From the NCBI RefSeq assembly GCF_003143755.1, contig NZ_QFRI01000004.1, forward strand, positions 1 to 64,000: a DNA stretch of 64,000 nt, in the 5' to 3' direction. This document shows positions 1 through 9,246 of this stretch, piece after piece (within the stretch, counting starts at the first letter, position 1; each line of letters starts with the position of its first letter). The notes below the pieces were generated by a model that was given only the letters and a program-made list of their open reading frames with translations, ran no database searches and had not been told where the DNA came from. This stretch comes from Algibacter marinivivus. GTDB taxonomy: Bacteria; Bacteroidota; Bacteroidia; Flavobacteriales; Flavobacteriaceae. A program made the position numbers and the translations under genes.

Positions 1-178
1 ACAACACTTACATTAGAAAATGACTCTTGGGGATACTTGCGGGAGCAATAGCAGTCGTTCGACTGCACTCAGGATAAATTTATAGCTTTTGGAGAGGCGA
101 GCATCGAACCTAAACTAGTAGCAGATAGCGCGGTTTTATTTTTCTTAAAAACTCGAACAATTAATTATTCATTAGAAA
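1..178. other. Non-coding leader of the window with a dispersed-repeat fragment
   Basis: No convincing coding frame is seen on either strand. Bases 57-75 (GTTCGACTGCACTCAGGAT) resemble, in inverted orientation, the CTGAGCGTAGTCGAA motif found at 32597-32626. The stretch may continue a feature lying before the window. Confidence 0.4.
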
Positions 179-180
179 CA

Positions 181-215
181 AAAAATCCCGTAAACATAAG
201 TTCCGGGATTTTTTT
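181..215 (-). terminator. Hairpin terminator after tRNA-Phe
   Basis: AATCCCG and CGGGATT form a 7-bp stem around a 13-base loop, and T-runs flank it on both strands. It lies directly downstream of the minus-strand tRNA-Phe and probably ends that transcript. Confidence 0.6.
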
Positions 216-216
216 G

Positions 217-289
217 TGGTGCCTCCAGGAATCGAACCAGGGACACAAGGATTTTCAGTCCTTTGCTCTACCAACTGAGCTAAGGCACC
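217..289 (-). tRNA. tRNA-Phe (GAA)
   Basis: The minus strand folds as a full cloverleaf. The acceptor stem starts GGTGCCT, the D-arm holds AGCTCAGTTGGTAGAGC, the anticodon loop is CTGAAAA with anticodon GAA, and the T-arm holds GGTTCGATTCC. The discriminator base is A and CCA is not encoded. It has its own promoter-like sequence and terminator, so it is probably transcribed alone. Confidence 0.95.
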
Positions 290-302
290 TCCTTAGCGGT
301 TG

Positions 303-333
303 CAAATATAGATTCATTTTTGTTATTCGCCAA
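303..333 (-). promoter_or_regulatory. Flavobacterial-type promoter of tRNA-Phe
   Basis: On the minus strand TTG (331-333) is followed after 20 bases by TATATTTG (303-310). This matches the Bacteroidota -33/-7 pattern TTG-N17..23-TAnnTTTG. The -7 box lies 13 bases before the mature tRNA 5' end. Confidence 0.65.
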
Positions 334-469
334 AATTAAATCATAAAAAATCATCAAAAAAAAGACTTTTATTTTAACAATCTTTATAGCAGTGGTTTAT
401 TAACAAATAATGTTAAATTGGAATATATATTCTATATGGTTTTATAAATTTACATTCTTTGGAAACGTT

Positions 470-1201
470 ATGAATTTAATTATAGATGTTGGAAATTCTT
501 ATGTAAAGCTTGCTGTTTATAAAAAAACTGAGCTTATAGATAAGGTTATTGTTTTACTTGCTGATGTTGTGGGAGTGGTAAGAACTTTAACAAAGAAATA
601 TAAAGGGGTAAATAGAGCAATTATTTCATCAGTTGGAAGGCTTGCAGAGAAGGATGTTGAGGCTATTTCGAAATGTATAGATTTAACTATATTAAATTCT
701 GAAACGAATTTGCCTTTCAAAAATCTTTATAAAACTCCCAAGACTTTAGGGGTTGATAGAATTGCTTTGGTTTGTGGTTCTATTAGACAATTTTCTGATA
801 AAAATGTACTTATTATTGATGCTGGAACTTGTGTGACTTATGATTTTATAAACTCGGATAATGAGTATTTAGGTGGTGCTATTTCTCCAGGTATTAGAAT
901 ACGGTACAAAGCGTTAAATAATTTAACTGCTAATTTACCGTTATTAGAGTCTGAAATGCCAAATGGAATTATTGGGAGATCTACTGATGAATCTATTCAT
1001 TCTGGCGTTATGTATGGTATTTTGAATGAAATTGATGGTGTAATAGAATTGTATAAACAGAAATATTCAGATTTAACAGTAATTTTAACAGGAGGTGATG
1101 CTAAATTCTTGTCAAAACAATTAAAAAGTAGCATATTTGCCAATCCTAATTTTCTATTAGAAGGATTAAACTTTATTTTACAATTTAACTCAAGCGAATG
1201 A
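470..1201 (+). CDS. coaX: Type III pantothenate kinase
   Basis: Phosphorylates pantothenate with ATP in the first step of coenzyme A synthesis, in the cytoplasm. The ASKHA-fold signatures are present: DVGNS at residues 6-10 (phosphate loop), GVDR at 94-97, DAGT at 117-120, then GGAISPG and TGGDA. The ATG at 470 is chosen because the protein then begins MNLIIDVGNS as in the family (243 residues, normal length); an in-frame ATG at 410 would add 20 unrelated residues. The stop overlaps the next start as ATGA, so it is probably co-translated with the outer-membrane protein gene. Confidence 0.93.
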   Translation: MNLIIDVGNSYVKLAVYKKTELIDKVIVLLADVVGVVRTLTKKYKGVNRAIISSVGRLAEKDVEAISKCIDLTILNSETNLPFKNLYKTPKTLGVDRIALVCGSIRQFSDKNVLIIDAGTCVTYDFINSDNEYLGGAISPGIRIRYKALNNLTANLPLLESEMPNGIIGRSTDESIHSGVMYGILNEIDGVIELYKQKYSDLTVILTGGDAKFLSKQLKSSIFANPNFLLEGLNFILQFNSSE

Positions 1202-2508
1202 TAAAAAAACTTGTATTAGTTTTTATTGCAACGATTGCGATTCACGGTTACGGACAGCAAGGAACCACATCTCCTTATTCTTTTTATGGTATTGGAAGTC
1301 TTAAATTTAAAGGTACTGTAGAGAATAGAAGTATGGGTGGTTTGAGTATTTATAATGACAGTATTCATGTTAATTTGCGAAACCCTGCTTCGTATGCTGG
1401 AGATAACTTAGCTATTTGGGGTAATGAAAGTAGACCTGTAAAGTTTGCTGTTGGTGGTAGTTATTCTAGTACCAATTTAAAAAGTAGCAATAGTAGTGGG
1501 GAAAAAGCTTCATCATCTACATTTGATTATTTAGCTGTAAATATCCCTATGGGAAGATTTGGTTTTGGCTTTGGTTTATTACCCTACACATCGGTTGGCT
1601 ATAAGCTTGAATCTATAAATAATGAAGGTAATATTGATAATCGATTTCAAGGAGAAGGAGGTCTTAATAAAGCTTTTTTTGGTTTTGGTTATAAACTGGC
1701 TAAAGGGTTAACCGCTGGAGTTGATTTTCAATATAATTTTGGAAATGTTCAAAATAGTATTGTTGATTTTCAATATTCTGATGGAATACCAACTCAATAT
1801 CAATCTCGTGAAAATAACAGATCTGATTTAAGTGGTTTGAATTTAAATTTTGGGCTGTCTTATAAATCTATGATAAGTGAAAAACTAGAACTAACTTCTA
1901 GTTTCGCTTATAGCCCTGAAAGTAATTTGACATCAAAAAATGAACGATCTGTTTCTACGATAACCATTAATTCTGCTGGTCAAGAGTTTGAAAGGAATAC
2001 TATTGCAACAGATTTAGAGCTTTTAGGTTTAAAAGAAACGGATTTAGTGCTACCCTCAAGATTATCATTTGGAGCTGGTATTGGAGAACCAAGGAAATGG
2101 TTTGTTGGGGCAGAGACTACTTTTTTAAAGACAAGTAAGTTTTCTAACGATTTGTTTAATAATGCCGATACAGTTTATGAAGATGCTTATTCTTTTTCGA
2201 TGGGAGGTTTCTATATCCCTCAATATAATTCATTTTCAAGTTACTGGAAACGAGTTGTTTATCGTGCAGGTTTTAGAACTGAACAAACAGGTTTAAATAT
2301 AAATAACGAGTCTATTAAAGAGTTTGGCATATCTTTTGGAGTAGGTATACCAGTTGGAGATGCAAGATTACTTTCGAATGCTAATTTAGGTTTTGAAATA
2401 GGACAAAGAGGAACTACAAATAGCAATTTAATACAGGAGAATTTTATTAATTTCCAATTAAGTTTATCTTTGAACGATAGATGGTTTCAGAAAAGGAAGT
2501 ATGACTAA
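1198..2508 (+). CDS. Putative outer-membrane beta-barrel protein
   Basis: 436 residues with an N-terminal signal peptide (MIKKLVLVFIATIAIHGYG, then QQG). Long runs of alternating hydrophobic and polar residues and many glycines and aromatics fit a transmembrane beta-barrel of the FadL/OmpP1-like type common in flavobacteria. The substrate is unknown. Its ATG overlaps the coaX stop, and it heads a series of exported-protein genes that includes LPS export factor LptC, so a role in outer-membrane biogenesis is possible but only inferred from context. Confidence 0.7.
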   Translation: MIKKLVLVFIATIAIHGYGQQGTTSPYSFYGIGSLKFKGTVENRSMGGLSIYNDSIHVNLRNPASYAGDNLAIWGNESRPVKFAVGGSYSSTNLKSSNSSGEKASSSTFDYLAVNIPMGRFGFGFGLLPYTSVGYKLESINNEGNIDNRFQGEGGLNKAFFGFGYKLAKGLTAGVDFQYNFGNVQNSIVDFQYSDGIPTQYQSRENNRSDLSGLNLNFGLSYKSMISEKLELTSSFAYSPESNLTSKNERSVSTITINSAGQEFERNTIATDLELLGLKETDLVLPSRLSFGAGIGEPRKWFVGAETTFLKTSKFSNDLFNNADTVYEDAYSFSMGGFYIPQYNSFSSYWKRVVYRAGFRTEQTGLNINNESIKEFGISFGVGIPVGDARLLSNANLGFEIGQRGTTNSNLIQENFINFQLSLSLNDRWFQKRKYD

Positions 2509-2526
2509 CAGAACAAAATTAATATC

Positions 2527-3909
2527 ATGAAAACAAAAATTACATTATTACTAGCTATTTTATTTATTGGGTTAAACTTAGGTTTTTCTCAACAAGATGA
2601 AGAGTGCATGACTAAGCTTTCTATATTCCACGAATATACTAAGGCAAAAAACTACGATGCAGCTTATGAGCCATGGATGGCAGTAAGAAACAAATGCCCA
2701 AAGTTTAACAATGCTATATATGTTGATGGAGAGAAAATTTTAAATCATAAAATTAAAAACTCAGCAGGAGCAGATAAGGTTGCTTTTATTAATGATTTGA
2801 TTTTATTATGGGATCAAAGAGGAGAGCATTTTGCAAGCAAAACTAAGAAAGGGGAATATGCTGCCAAAGCATGCCAATTAATGTATGATAATAGAAAAGA
2901 GTTAGGTAAAACAGATCAAGAATTATATGATTGTTTTGATGCTGCTTATAAATTAGATAAAGATACCTTTACAAATCCTAAAAGTTTATATACATATTTT
3001 TCTTTAATGGTAGATTTGTATGATGCAGGAAAAAAACCAGCAGCAGACTTGTTTAACAAGTATGATGATGTTGTTGAGAAAGTAGAAGATGAAGTTAAAA
3101 GTTTTTCTGAGAAATTGAATAAACTTATTGAGAAGGAAGATGCTGGAACTGCTTTAACTAAGAAGGAAGGAAAGTATAAAACATATTACGAGAGTTACTT
3201 AAAAGCTTACGACCAAATTTCTGGAAGTATAGATGGTAAATTAGGTGATAGAGCAAATTGTGAAAACTTAATTCCTTTATATCAAAAAGATTTTGAAGAG
3301 AATAAAAGTAATGCTGTTTGGTTACAAAGGGCTGCTGGAAAAATGTCTCAGAAAGAATGTACTGATGATCCATTATTCTTTAAATTAGTAAATGCTTATC
3401 ATAACATAAGTCCATCAGCAAATTCAGCATATTATTTAGGTCTTCTTAAAGATAAAGATGGAGATACTAACGGAGCTATTGCATTTTTTGAACAAGCAAT
3501 TGGATTAGAGACTGATAACTTTAAAAAGTCAAAGTTATATTATAAAATAGCATCTAAGTTAAAAGCTAGAGGAAGCTACGGCAAAGCAAGAAACTATTAC
3601 AGGCAAGCTTTAAAGCTTAATCCTTCTAATGGACGTCCTTATATAGCTATTGCATCAATGTATGCTAAAAGTGCAAATAGATGTGGTCAATCTAACTTTG
3701 ATAAGAGAGCTGTATATTGGTTAGCAGCATCTGAAGCAAGAAAAGCTGCTAGAGTTGATCCAACATTAAAAAAGGCTGCTGCGCAATCAGTTGCAAATTA
3801 TAATGCAAAAGCTCCTCAAAAATCTGAAATTTTTAGTTCAGGTAGAGCAGGACAGACTATTAAAATTGGTTGTTGGATTGGAGCATCAGTAACAGTGCCA
3901 AGTATTTAA
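2527..3909 (+). CDS. Exported tetratricopeptide-repeat protein
   Basis: 460 residues with a signal peptide (residues 1 to about 21, ending GFSQQ). TPR-like helical pairs are visible at about residues 290-380, for example the GDTNGAIAFFEQAI segment and the KARNYYRQALKLNP segment. TPR proteins act as protein-interaction scaffolds; this one is probably periplasmic. It lies 18 bases after the outer-membrane protein gene and its TAA shares one base with the lptC ATG (TAATG). The partner is unknown. Confidence 0.75.
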   Translation: MKTKITLLLAILFIGLNLGFSQQDEECMTKLSIFHEYTKAKNYDAAYEPWMAVRNKCPKFNNAIYVDGEKILNHKIKNSAGADKVAFINDLILLWDQRGEHFASKTKKGEYAAKACQLMYDNRKELGKTDQELYDCFDAAYKLDKDTFTNPKSLYTYFSLMVDLYDAGKKPAADLFNKYDDVVEKVEDEVKSFSEKLNKLIEKEDAGTALTKKEGKYKTYYESYLKAYDQISGSIDGKLGDRANCENLIPLYQKDFEENKSNAVWLQRAAGKMSQKECTDDPLFFKLVNAYHNISPSANSAYYLGLLKDKDGDTNGAIAFFEQAIGLETDNFKKSKLYYKIASKLKARGSYGKARNYYRQALKLNPSNGRPYIAIASMYAKSANRCGQSNFDKRAVYWLAASEARKAARVDPTLKKAAAQSVANYNAKAPQKSEIFSSGRAGQTIKIGCWIGASVTVPSI

Positions 3910-4463
3910 TGAGTAAAAAAGTTACATATAACATGTTAAACATAGTCACAATATTTATTGTGACTATGTTTTTTTCATGTAACGATAGTTTTAAACAAGT
4001 ACAAAAAATTGGCATTTCTGAAAACGAACCTATCGGAGTTGAATTTAATAGTAATATTAAGTATACTGATTCAGGTCGCGTTAGTGCAAACCTAATTAGT
4101 GCTAAAATGTTAGATTATTCTAACCGAGATTTTCCTTTTTATCAATTTATAGATGGTGTTACACTATACGTGTATGATAAAGAAAATAAGAAAAGTACAG
4201 TAGTAGCAGATAACGCATTTGTTTATAACAATACAGACTTGATTGACATGCAAGATAATGTTGTTATTACTACGCATGATAATAGAGTTTTAAAAACAGA
4301 TCAGTTGTTTTATGACCAAAGAAAAGAATGGTTTTCTACAAATAAAGCTGTAAGTTTTAAAACTGACCAAGATATTATAAATGGTAATGGTTTTGATTCA
4401 AATTCTAAATTTACAAATGCTGAAGTGCTTGAAGTAACAGGTATTATTACCCTAGAGGATTAA
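3909..4463 (+). CDS. lptC: LPS export ABC transporter periplasmic protein LptC
   Basis: 184 residues. The N-terminus MSKKVTYNMLNIVTIFIVTM followed by FFSC is a lipoprotein-type signal with the cysteine near residue 24. The rest is beta-rich, with repeats such as VVADNAFVYNNTDLIDMQDN and VLKTDQLFYD typical of the LptC/LptA fold. In Gram-negatives LptC links the LptBFG transporter to the periplasmic bridge that carries LPS outward. The ATG at 3909 overlapping the upstream stop is chosen; an in-frame TTG at 3870 would fuse 13 unrelated residues. The signal-peptide codons form a perfect terminator-like hairpin (3938-3975). Confidence 0.85.
   Translation: MSKKVTYNMLNIVTIFIVTMFFSCNDSFKQVQKIGISENEPIGVEFNSNIKYTDSGRVSANLISAKMLDYSNRDFPFYQFIDGVTLYVYDKENKKSTVVADNAFVYNNTDLIDMQDNVVITTHDNRVLKTDQLFYDQRKEWFSTNKAVSFKTDQDIINGNGFDSNSKFTNAEVLEVTGIITLED
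3938..3975 (+). terminator. Terminator-like perfect hairpin inside the lptC 5' coding region
   Basis: AAACATAGTCACAATA (3938-3953) and its exact reverse complement (3956-3971) form a 16-bp stem, and T continues to 3975. It begins 29 bases after the TPR-gene stop, yet lies within lptC codons 10-23. It could cut transcription between the TPR gene and lptC. Confidence 0.6.
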
Positions 4464-4525
4464 TCTTCTATAAAATAAAATCACCTTTCCCAATTTTAGT
4501 ATCTTTATCCTTTAAACATTTAATA

Positions 4526-4720
4526 ATGAAATATTCTAAGATTTTTCAATACGCATACATAGTTTTTGCAGTATTATTTATATATGATGGTATAGCTAAA
4601 TGGGGTAATGGTACAAATGGTGCCTACATTTCATTGGGGCTAGCTGCTTTAGCAATTTTCATGTATTTTTTTAGAAGGAAGTTTAGTAAAAAGTTTGAAA
4701 ACAGAGATAATTCTAAATAA
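4526..4720 (+). CDS. Small inner-membrane protein, function unknown
   Basis: 64 residues with two hydrophobic spans (about residues 9-24 and 31-48) and a basic tail RRKFSKKFENR. Its TAA is directly followed by the ATG of the CNNM-family gene, so the two are probably co-translated. Similar small proteins often precede CorC/CNNM-like genes in flavobacteria, but I cannot assign a function. Confidence 0.7.
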   Translation: MKYSKIFQYAYIVFAVLFIYDGIAKWGNGTNGAYISLGLAALAIFMYFFRRKFSKKFENRDNSK

Positions 4721-6010
4721 ATGAGCATTTATGTTATCATAATAATTGTATCATTAATTCTATCAGCCTTCTTTTCTGGAATGGAGATTGCCTATGTGTC
4801 TTCAAATAAAATTCATATTGAAATTGAAAAAAAACAAGATGGCATTCTTGCAAAAGCTTTAACTAAATTAACTGCTAAACCTTCTAAGTTTATAACCACA
4901 ATGCTTATTGGTAATAACATAGCATTGGTTATTTATGGGTTTTTTATGGGCGATTTATTAGTTAAATGGTTTCAATCTTTATTACCTACATCTTCCCCTT
5001 TTTTAGATTATTTGTTTACTGATTTAAGTTTGCTATCTCAAACTGTAGTTTCAACGTTCGTTATTTTAATTACTGCTGAGTTTTTGCCAAAAGTATTTTT
5101 TCAAATATATGCAAACACCTTAATCAAAGGATTAGCTATTCCAGCATATGTGTTTTACATGCTATTTACTTTTGTTTCAGATTTTGTAATCTGGATATCA
5201 GATTTTGTGTTGAAGGTGTTTTTTAAAACTGAAGGCGATCAAATTCAATTGGCATTTACTAAAGTAGAATTAGGTAATTATATTAGCGAACAAATGGAAT
5301 CTGTTGAAGAACAAGATGAAGTTGATAGCGAAATACAAATTTTTCAAAATGCTTTAGAGTTTTCAGAAGTAAAGGCAAGGGAAGTTATGATTCCACGTAC
5401 TGAAATTATTGCTGTTGATATAAATGATTCAATAAAATCATTAAATGCATTATTTACTGAAACTGGTAGGACTAAAATATTGGTTTATAAAGATACTATT
5501 GATGATATTTTAGGTTACGTTCATTCTTTTCAATTATTTAAAAAAACAAAAAGCATAAAAGCTATGATGGTGCCAGTTGAATTTGTTCCAGAAACTGTAC
5601 TTATTAAAGATGTGCTAAGTGTACTTACTAAAAAACGAAGAAGTATTGCTGTGGTTTTAGATGAATATGGTGGAACTTCGGGTATGATGACTGTTGAGGA
5701 TATTGTAGAGGAGCTTTTTGGAGAAATTGAGGATGAACACGATTCAGTTGATTTGGTAGAAGAGACTTTACAAAATGATATTTATAAATTTTCAGCGCGT
5801 TTAGAGGTTGATTATATTAACGAAACATATAAAATTAATCTTCCTAAGAGTGAAAACTATGAAACCCTTGGAGGACTTATTGTAAATCATACAGAAGAGA
5901 TTCCTGCTCAAAATGATATAGTACAAATTGAAACCTTTCAATTTACCATATTAGAAGTTTCTAATACTAAAATTGATATGGTTGAACTTAAAGTGTTAGA
6001 AGAAGATTAA
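4721..6010 (+). CDS. CNNM/CorC-family hemolysin-like membrane protein
   Basis: 429 residues. DUF21/CNNM membrane domain at about 1-190 with four hydrophobic segments, two CBS domains at about 215-335 (REVMIPRTEI, then VVLDEYGGTSGMMTVEDIVE), and a CorC/HlyC-type C-terminal domain at about 345-425. The family is linked to divalent cation (Mg/Co) efflux or homeostasis. The gliding protein GldE is a paralogue, but gldE is usually next to ssb and gldD, which are absent here, so I do not use that name. Confidence 0.85.
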   Translation: MSIYVIIIIVSLILSAFFSGMEIAYVSSNKIHIEIEKKQDGILAKALTKLTAKPSKFITTMLIGNNIALVIYGFFMGDLLVKWFQSLLPTSSPFLDYLFTDLSLLSQTVVSTFVILITAEFLPKVFFQIYANTLIKGLAIPAYVFYMLFTFVSDFVIWISDFVLKVFFKTEGDQIQLAFTKVELGNYISEQMESVEEQDEVDSEIQIFQNALEFSEVKAREVMIPRTEIIAVDINDSIKSLNALFTETGRTKILVYKDTIDDILGYVHSFQLFKKTKSIKAMMVPVEFVPETVLIKDVLSVLTKKRRSIAVVLDEYGGTSGMMTVEDIVEELFGEIEDEHDSVDLVEETLQNDIYKFSARLEVDYINETYKINLPKSENYETLGGLIVNHTEEIPAQNDIVQIETFQFTILEVSNTKIDMVELKVLEED

Positions 6011-6063
6011 AATACAGACTTCTACTTTTATTATTGAATAGAAAATGGTATTTTCGCGCACGA

Positions 6064-6071
6064 TATTTTTG
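6064..6071 (+). promoter_or_regulatory. Possible -7 box for the PpiD-like gene
   Basis: TATTTTTG matches TAnnTTTG and lies 73 bases before the ATG in a 133-base gap. The nearest TTG (6034-6036) is 27 bases upstream, outside the usual spacing, so support is weak. Confidence 0.3.
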
Positions 6072-6143
6072 TCAGTTCTAGTATAATTGACACCAACTTA
6101 ATAAGTAAATCCCAACATCGGGAAATAAAAATTTAATTTACAA

Positions 6144-8273
6144 ATGGCAGTTTTAAATAAGATAAGACAACGTTCACTATTCTTAATATTAATTATAGCA
6201 TTGGCGTTATTTTCTTTTGTATTAGCAGATTTATTCAAAAATAGTGATGCATTAACATCTAAGTCACAAAATATTGTTGCTACAATAAATGGAAAAGATA
6301 TTACTAGAGAAGATTTTTTACAAAAAGTAGAACAACTACAAAGACAAATGGGTCCTAATGCTACTAATACTCAGGTAATGAATAGAGTATGGGAACAAGA
6401 GGTAAGACAAGCTGTTATGCAAACTCAATTTGATGAGTTAGAAATTTCTGTTGAGAAAGATCAAATGAGGGATTTGCTTAAAACCTCTTTGGCTACTAAT
6501 CCAAATTTCTTGAATGAAGCTGGATTGTTTGATGAAAATAAAATGAACGAATATATAGCTAACTTAAAAGAAACATCACCTGCTGGTTATGAGAGTTGGG
6601 TTAATTATGAAAAACAAGTAGCTTCAACGGCTTTAAACCAAAACTATTTTAATATGGTTAAAGCTGGTTTAACAGGAACGCTTGCTGAAGGGAAATTAGA
6701 CCATGAGTTAGAAGGGAATAAAGTAGATATTAGGTATGTTCAAATACCTTTTTCTTCAATCCCTGATAGTATTGTTGAAGTTTCAAAATCAGATATATCT
6801 AGTTATATTAAAGAAAACGAGAATCAATATAAAGTTGATGCATCCAGAGATATTCGTTTTGTGGAGTTTAAAGAATTAGCATCAGTTGAAGACGAAAATG
6901 CTATTAAAGCTGATCTTCAAACTTACATTAACGGAAGATTAGTTGATGAAAGAGGAAGAAAAGATACTATTGTTGCTTTTTCTAAAGTAAAAAACAATGA
7001 AGAGTACATAAATTCAATTGCTGCTTCAGATATAAAATTTGATGAACGTTTTGTGTTTAAGTCAAGCTTACCAACAGAGTTTGCTGACGCTATTTATAAT
7101 TTAAATGAAGGTGAAGTTTATGGACCATACAAACATGATGGGGCATTTAAAGTAACTAAAGTAGTAGCAGTGAAGCAAATACCAGATTCTGCTAAAGTAA
7201 GACACATTTTAATTCCTTTTAAAGGTGCTCAAAGTGCTGGTCCTGATGTAGCGCAAACCGAAACTGAAGCTAAACAAACAGCTGATAGTTTATTAAGTAT
7301 ACTTAAAAGAAATCGTTCAAAATTTCCTGATTTTGTTAAGGAGTTTTCTTCAGATCAAGGTAGTATAGCTAAAGAAGGACGTTATGATTGGCACCCATAT
7401 AATACGATGGTACCTGAATTTAACGATTTTGAATTTGAAGGTAAAACGGGAGATTTAGGTGTTGTTAAAACAGTTTTTGGGTTTCATATTATAGAAGTTG
7501 AAGGGCAAAAAAATAAAACTAAAGCTGTTCAAGTAGGAACTATTTCAAGAAAAATTGAGCCATCTGAAAAAACTACTGATAAAGTTTTTAGAGATGCTTC
7601 AAACTTTGAAATTAATGCAGGAAAAGGAGATTTTGCGACACTTGCAACTGAAAATAAATATGCTTTAAGACCAGTTAATGGTATTAAGGCTTTAGATGAA
7701 AACATACCAGGTGTTGGAAATCAAAGACAAATTGTACGTTGGGCTTTTGAAGAAGATGCTGAAGTTGGAGATATTAAACGTTTTAATATACCTAACGGTT
7801 ATGTTATTGCACAATTAGTTGCTAAACACGAGGAAGGTTTAATGTCTGTTGATGATGCTACTGCTAAAGTGTTACCAATTATTAGAAAAGAAAAGAAAGC
7901 AGCACTTATTAAAGATAGAGTTACTGCTACTACTTTAAAAGATTTAGCGGCTGCTGAAAATACTAATGTAAGAGCAACATCTGGAATTAATATGAAAAAC
8001 CCAACCATTTCTGGTGCTGGAAGAGAACCTATGGTTGTTGGAGCTGCATTTGGACTTAATGAAGGAGAAACTTCAGGTTTGATAGAAGGCAACAAAGGCG
8101 TTTATATGGTTGAACTTACTAAGTTAACACCTGCAGTAGAGCTTGATAATTATCAAGGAGCTGCTAATAGAGTGGGACAACAAAAAACTGTTAATGTAGA
8201 GTCTAAATTATACAATGCTTTAAAAGAAGCTGCAGAAATTGAAGATAATAGAGCTTCTTCTCAAGTGCAGTAA
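6144..8273 (+). CDS. PpiD-like membrane-anchored peptidyl-prolyl isomerase/foldase
   Basis: 709 residues. One N-terminal transmembrane anchor (about residues 9-30, RSLFLILIIALALFSFVLA), then a SurA-N-like chaperone region (about 40-170), and a parvulin (rotamase) domain at about 350-455 (VRHILIPF ... GDLGVVKTVFGFHIIEVEG). This is the PpiD architecture: a periplasm-facing foldase at the exit of the secretion channel. Length is normal for Bacteroidota PpiD. It stands alone between a 133-base gap and a bidirectional terminator, but follows genes for other envelope proteins. Confidence 0.88.
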   Translation: MAVLNKIRQRSLFLILIIALALFSFVLADLFKNSDALTSKSQNIVATINGKDITREDFLQKVEQLQRQMGPNATNTQVMNRVWEQEVRQAVMQTQFDELEISVEKDQMRDLLKTSLATNPNFLNEAGLFDENKMNEYIANLKETSPAGYESWVNYEKQVASTALNQNYFNMVKAGLTGTLAEGKLDHELEGNKVDIRYVQIPFSSIPDSIVEVSKSDISSYIKENENQYKVDASRDIRFVEFKELASVEDENAIKADLQTYINGRLVDERGRKDTIVAFSKVKNNEEYINSIAASDIKFDERFVFKSSLPTEFADAIYNLNEGEVYGPYKHDGAFKVTKVVAVKQIPDSAKVRHILIPFKGAQSAGPDVAQTETEAKQTADSLLSILKRNRSKFPDFVKEFSSDQGSIAKEGRYDWHPYNTMVPEFNDFEFEGKTGDLGVVKTVFGFHIIEVEGQKNKTKAVQVGTISRKIEPSEKTTDKVFRDASNFEINAGKGDFATLATENKYALRPVNGIKALDENIPGVGNQRQIVRWAFEEDAEVGDIKRFNIPNGYVIAQLVAKHEEGLMSVDDATAKVLPIIRKEKKAALIKDRVTATTLKDLAAAENTNVRATSGINMKNPTISGAGREPMVVGAAFGLNEGETSGLIEGNKGVYMVELTKLTPAVELDNYQGAANRVGQQKTVNVESKLYNALKEAAEIEDNRASSQVQ

Positions 8274-8292
8274 ATTAATATAAAAAGTACAT

Positions 8293-8323
8293 AAAAAAGC
8301 CTCGAAATATTCGAGGCTTTTTT
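8293..8323. terminator. Bidirectional terminator between convergent genes
   Basis: AAAAAAGCCTCGAA and TTCGAGGCTTTTTT flank a short loop, with T-runs on both strands. It separates the PpiD-like gene (plus) from the GHMP kinase gene (minus), serving both. Confidence 0.85.
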
Positions 8324-8330
8324 ATGGCGT

Positions 8331-9245
8331 TTAAAGAAGCATCTTTGAATATGGTATTACGGTTTCATAACCTTTACCTTTAAAATATTCGCTTGGGTTA
8401 TTTTTTGAAGCAACCATAACAAAATCTCCTCCCCAAGCACCTAGACTTTTAATAGCACCATCAAAATCTTTAAATAAGATGTTCTTAACTGGTGGTTGTT
8501 TTGTTACCTTAGAAATAATGGTTTCATGTTGAGTCATTAAATTTTGAAAATGATCTAGATTTTTTGAACCAACCATTTCCAAGGTAATAGTGTTAATTTT
8601 TGCTATAGTCAATTGCACATTCTCTTTATTTTCTCTGTAGTGTTTTATGCCTTCACGACTATTTTGCTTTTTATTTAAATGAACAAAATATAGATGTTCT
8701 TTGAATGAGGGATTAAATTCTGCTGTTTTAACTATAGGTTTTTTATTGTCAATTTGATATGTGATGGGAGTGTTGTTTTGTGCACAGGCAATATCATAAC
8801 CACTTCCTCCAAAAGTTTTATCTAACAGTTTAAAAGCATTAATGTTTGCCCATTGTGCTATATTATTGATAAGTGTTGATGATGTACCTAATCCCCAATT
8901 TTTTGGAAATTCTAAATGAGTTTCAATTCTAAAACCAGAAGCATCATTTAAAAATTTAGGATTCAATGTTTTTACAGCATTAATAATCTGGATTAATCGT
9001 TTTGAAATATCATCTTGCTGGATGGTTTCAATTAATTCACCGTGATTTAATTCAAACTGTTTTTCAAACCAGACATTTTTAGTTTCATCAAAACTTTTCC
9101 AATATAATACATGTTCCTCAATAGGTTCAATAATTAAAGATTGTCCGAATTTTGTTGGAATAGTCAATGATAACGCGCCATCAAGCACAACATATTCTCC
9201 AGAGAGTAGCAGTTTTCCGTGGCTGTAAAAGGTTTTACTTTTCAC
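8331..9245 (-). CDS. GYDIA-type GHMP kinase
   Basis: 304 residues of the galactokinase/homoserine kinase/mevalonate kinase/phosphomevalonate kinase fold. The glycine-rich ATP loop reads NWGLGTSSTLINN, and the family-naming motif GGSGYDIACAQ follows. Near the C-terminus LGAWGGDFVMVAS is the usual third motif. It starts one base after the HMG-CoA reductase stop, so it is in one operon with a mevalonate-pathway enzyme. A mevalonate or phosphomevalonate kinase role is a reasonable inference, but the exact substrate is not shown by the sequence. Confidence 0.85.
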   Translation of the reverse strand: MKSKTFYSHGKLLLSGEYVVLDGALSLTIPTKFGQSLIIEPIEEHVLYWKSFDETKNVWFEKQFELNHGELIETIQQDDISKRLIQIINAVKTLNPKFLNDASGFRIETHLEFPKNWGLGTSSTLINNIAQWANINAFKLLDKTFGGSGYDIACAQNNTPITYQIDNKKPIVKTAEFNPSFKEHLYFVHLNKKQNSREGIKHYRENKENVQLTIAKINTITLEMVGSKNLDHFQNLMTQHETIISKVTKQPPVKNILFKDFDGAIKSLGAWGGDFVMVASKNNPSEYFKGKGYETVIPYSKMLL

Positions 9246-9246
9246 T

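Noticed and set aside
4721-6010. Naming the CNNM/CBS gene gldE
   Set aside because: GldE is a member of the same family, but the expected neighbours ssb and gldD are absent.
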